Source: Pseudomonas sp. IPO3778 (GTDB taxonomy: Bacteria; Pseudomonadota; Gammaproteobacteria; Pseudomonadales; Pseudomonadaceae). Taken from it: 33,002 nt of DNA. Numbering within the stretch: the first letter of the stretch is position 1; each line of letters starts with the position of its first letter. The DNA lies in assembly GCF_013386825.1 (NCBI RefSeq), contig NZ_JACARC010000006.1:217-33218 (forward strand), written 5' to 3'. This document shows positions 32,966 through 33,002 of the stretch, one piece after another. A model generated the notes under the pieces. That model had not been told where the DNA came from, made no database searches, and worked only from the letters and a program-made list of their open reading frames with translations. Made by a program: the position numbers and the translations under genes.

Positions 32966-33002
32966 ACATATCCGTTATTTTTGTAACGGCCGCTATGGGT
33001 TC
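32966..33002. repeat. Start of a dispersed Pseudomonas intergenic repeat
   Basis: The last bases read GTACATATCCGTTATTTTTG then TAACGGCCGC. CCGTTA and TAACGG form a 6-bp inverted repeat. From memory this matches the opening of a common intergenic element in fluorescent pseudomonads; the window ends inside it. Confidence 0.4.

Overview
The window reads as chromosomal DNA of a Pseudomonas of the P. fluorescens group. This rests on the high G+C, the codon use, the short paired palindromes of REPIN type beginning TGTGGGAGC or TGTGGCGAGG, and Pseudomonas-like protein families throughout. No rRNA, tRNA, CRISPR array, prophage or complete insertion sequence was seen.

Layout. 1-319 is non-coding and holds a long imperfect hairpin. 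320-1471 is an MFS transporter. 1506-4332 (minus) is a small island of three candidate type III secretion substrates. Each is preceded by its own hrp-box-like promoter (GGAACY-N15/16-CCACACA). The last gene is apparently frameshifted, and no secretion apparatus lies in the window. 4420-8523 (minus) is a fecI-fecR-fecA iron signalling and uptake set with a strong terminator. 8661-9515 is a LysR regulator. 9630-11702 (minus) encodes a Tat-exported molybdopterin oxidoreductase, a cytochrome b561-type membrane partner and a periplasmic protein. It is divergent from a heavy-metal-type response regulator and histidine kinase pair (11943-14005), with two related TGACA/TGTCA inverted repeats in the shared promoter. 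14014-15691 (minus) is a beta-hydroxyacid dehydrogenase and an SDR.

The largest unit is 15801-29872. A GAF/PucR-type regulator is divergent from an operon for an AA_synth-family protein, a two-domain flavin reductase, an aldehyde dehydrogenase, a luciferase-like flavin monooxygenase, an alpha/beta hydrolase and a carboxymuconolactone-decarboxylase-like protein. A ProVWX-type (betaine-like) ABC importer follows, then a succinate-semialdehyde-type dehydrogenase, a class III aminotransferase and an Lrp/AsnC regulator. The set has the logic of a peripheral catabolic pathway: import of a quaternary or N-heterocyclic compound, flavin-dependent ring opening, aldehyde oxidation, hydrolysis, and semialdehyde oxidation into central metabolism. 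It resembles the known trigonelline and pyridine ring-cleavage pathways in enzyme content, but the substrate is inferred, not shown.

30615-32930 holds a GNAT acetyltransferase, an EamA-type exporter and a divergent AraC regulator. The last bases (about 32966-33002) look like the start of a dispersed Pseudomonas intergenic repeat.
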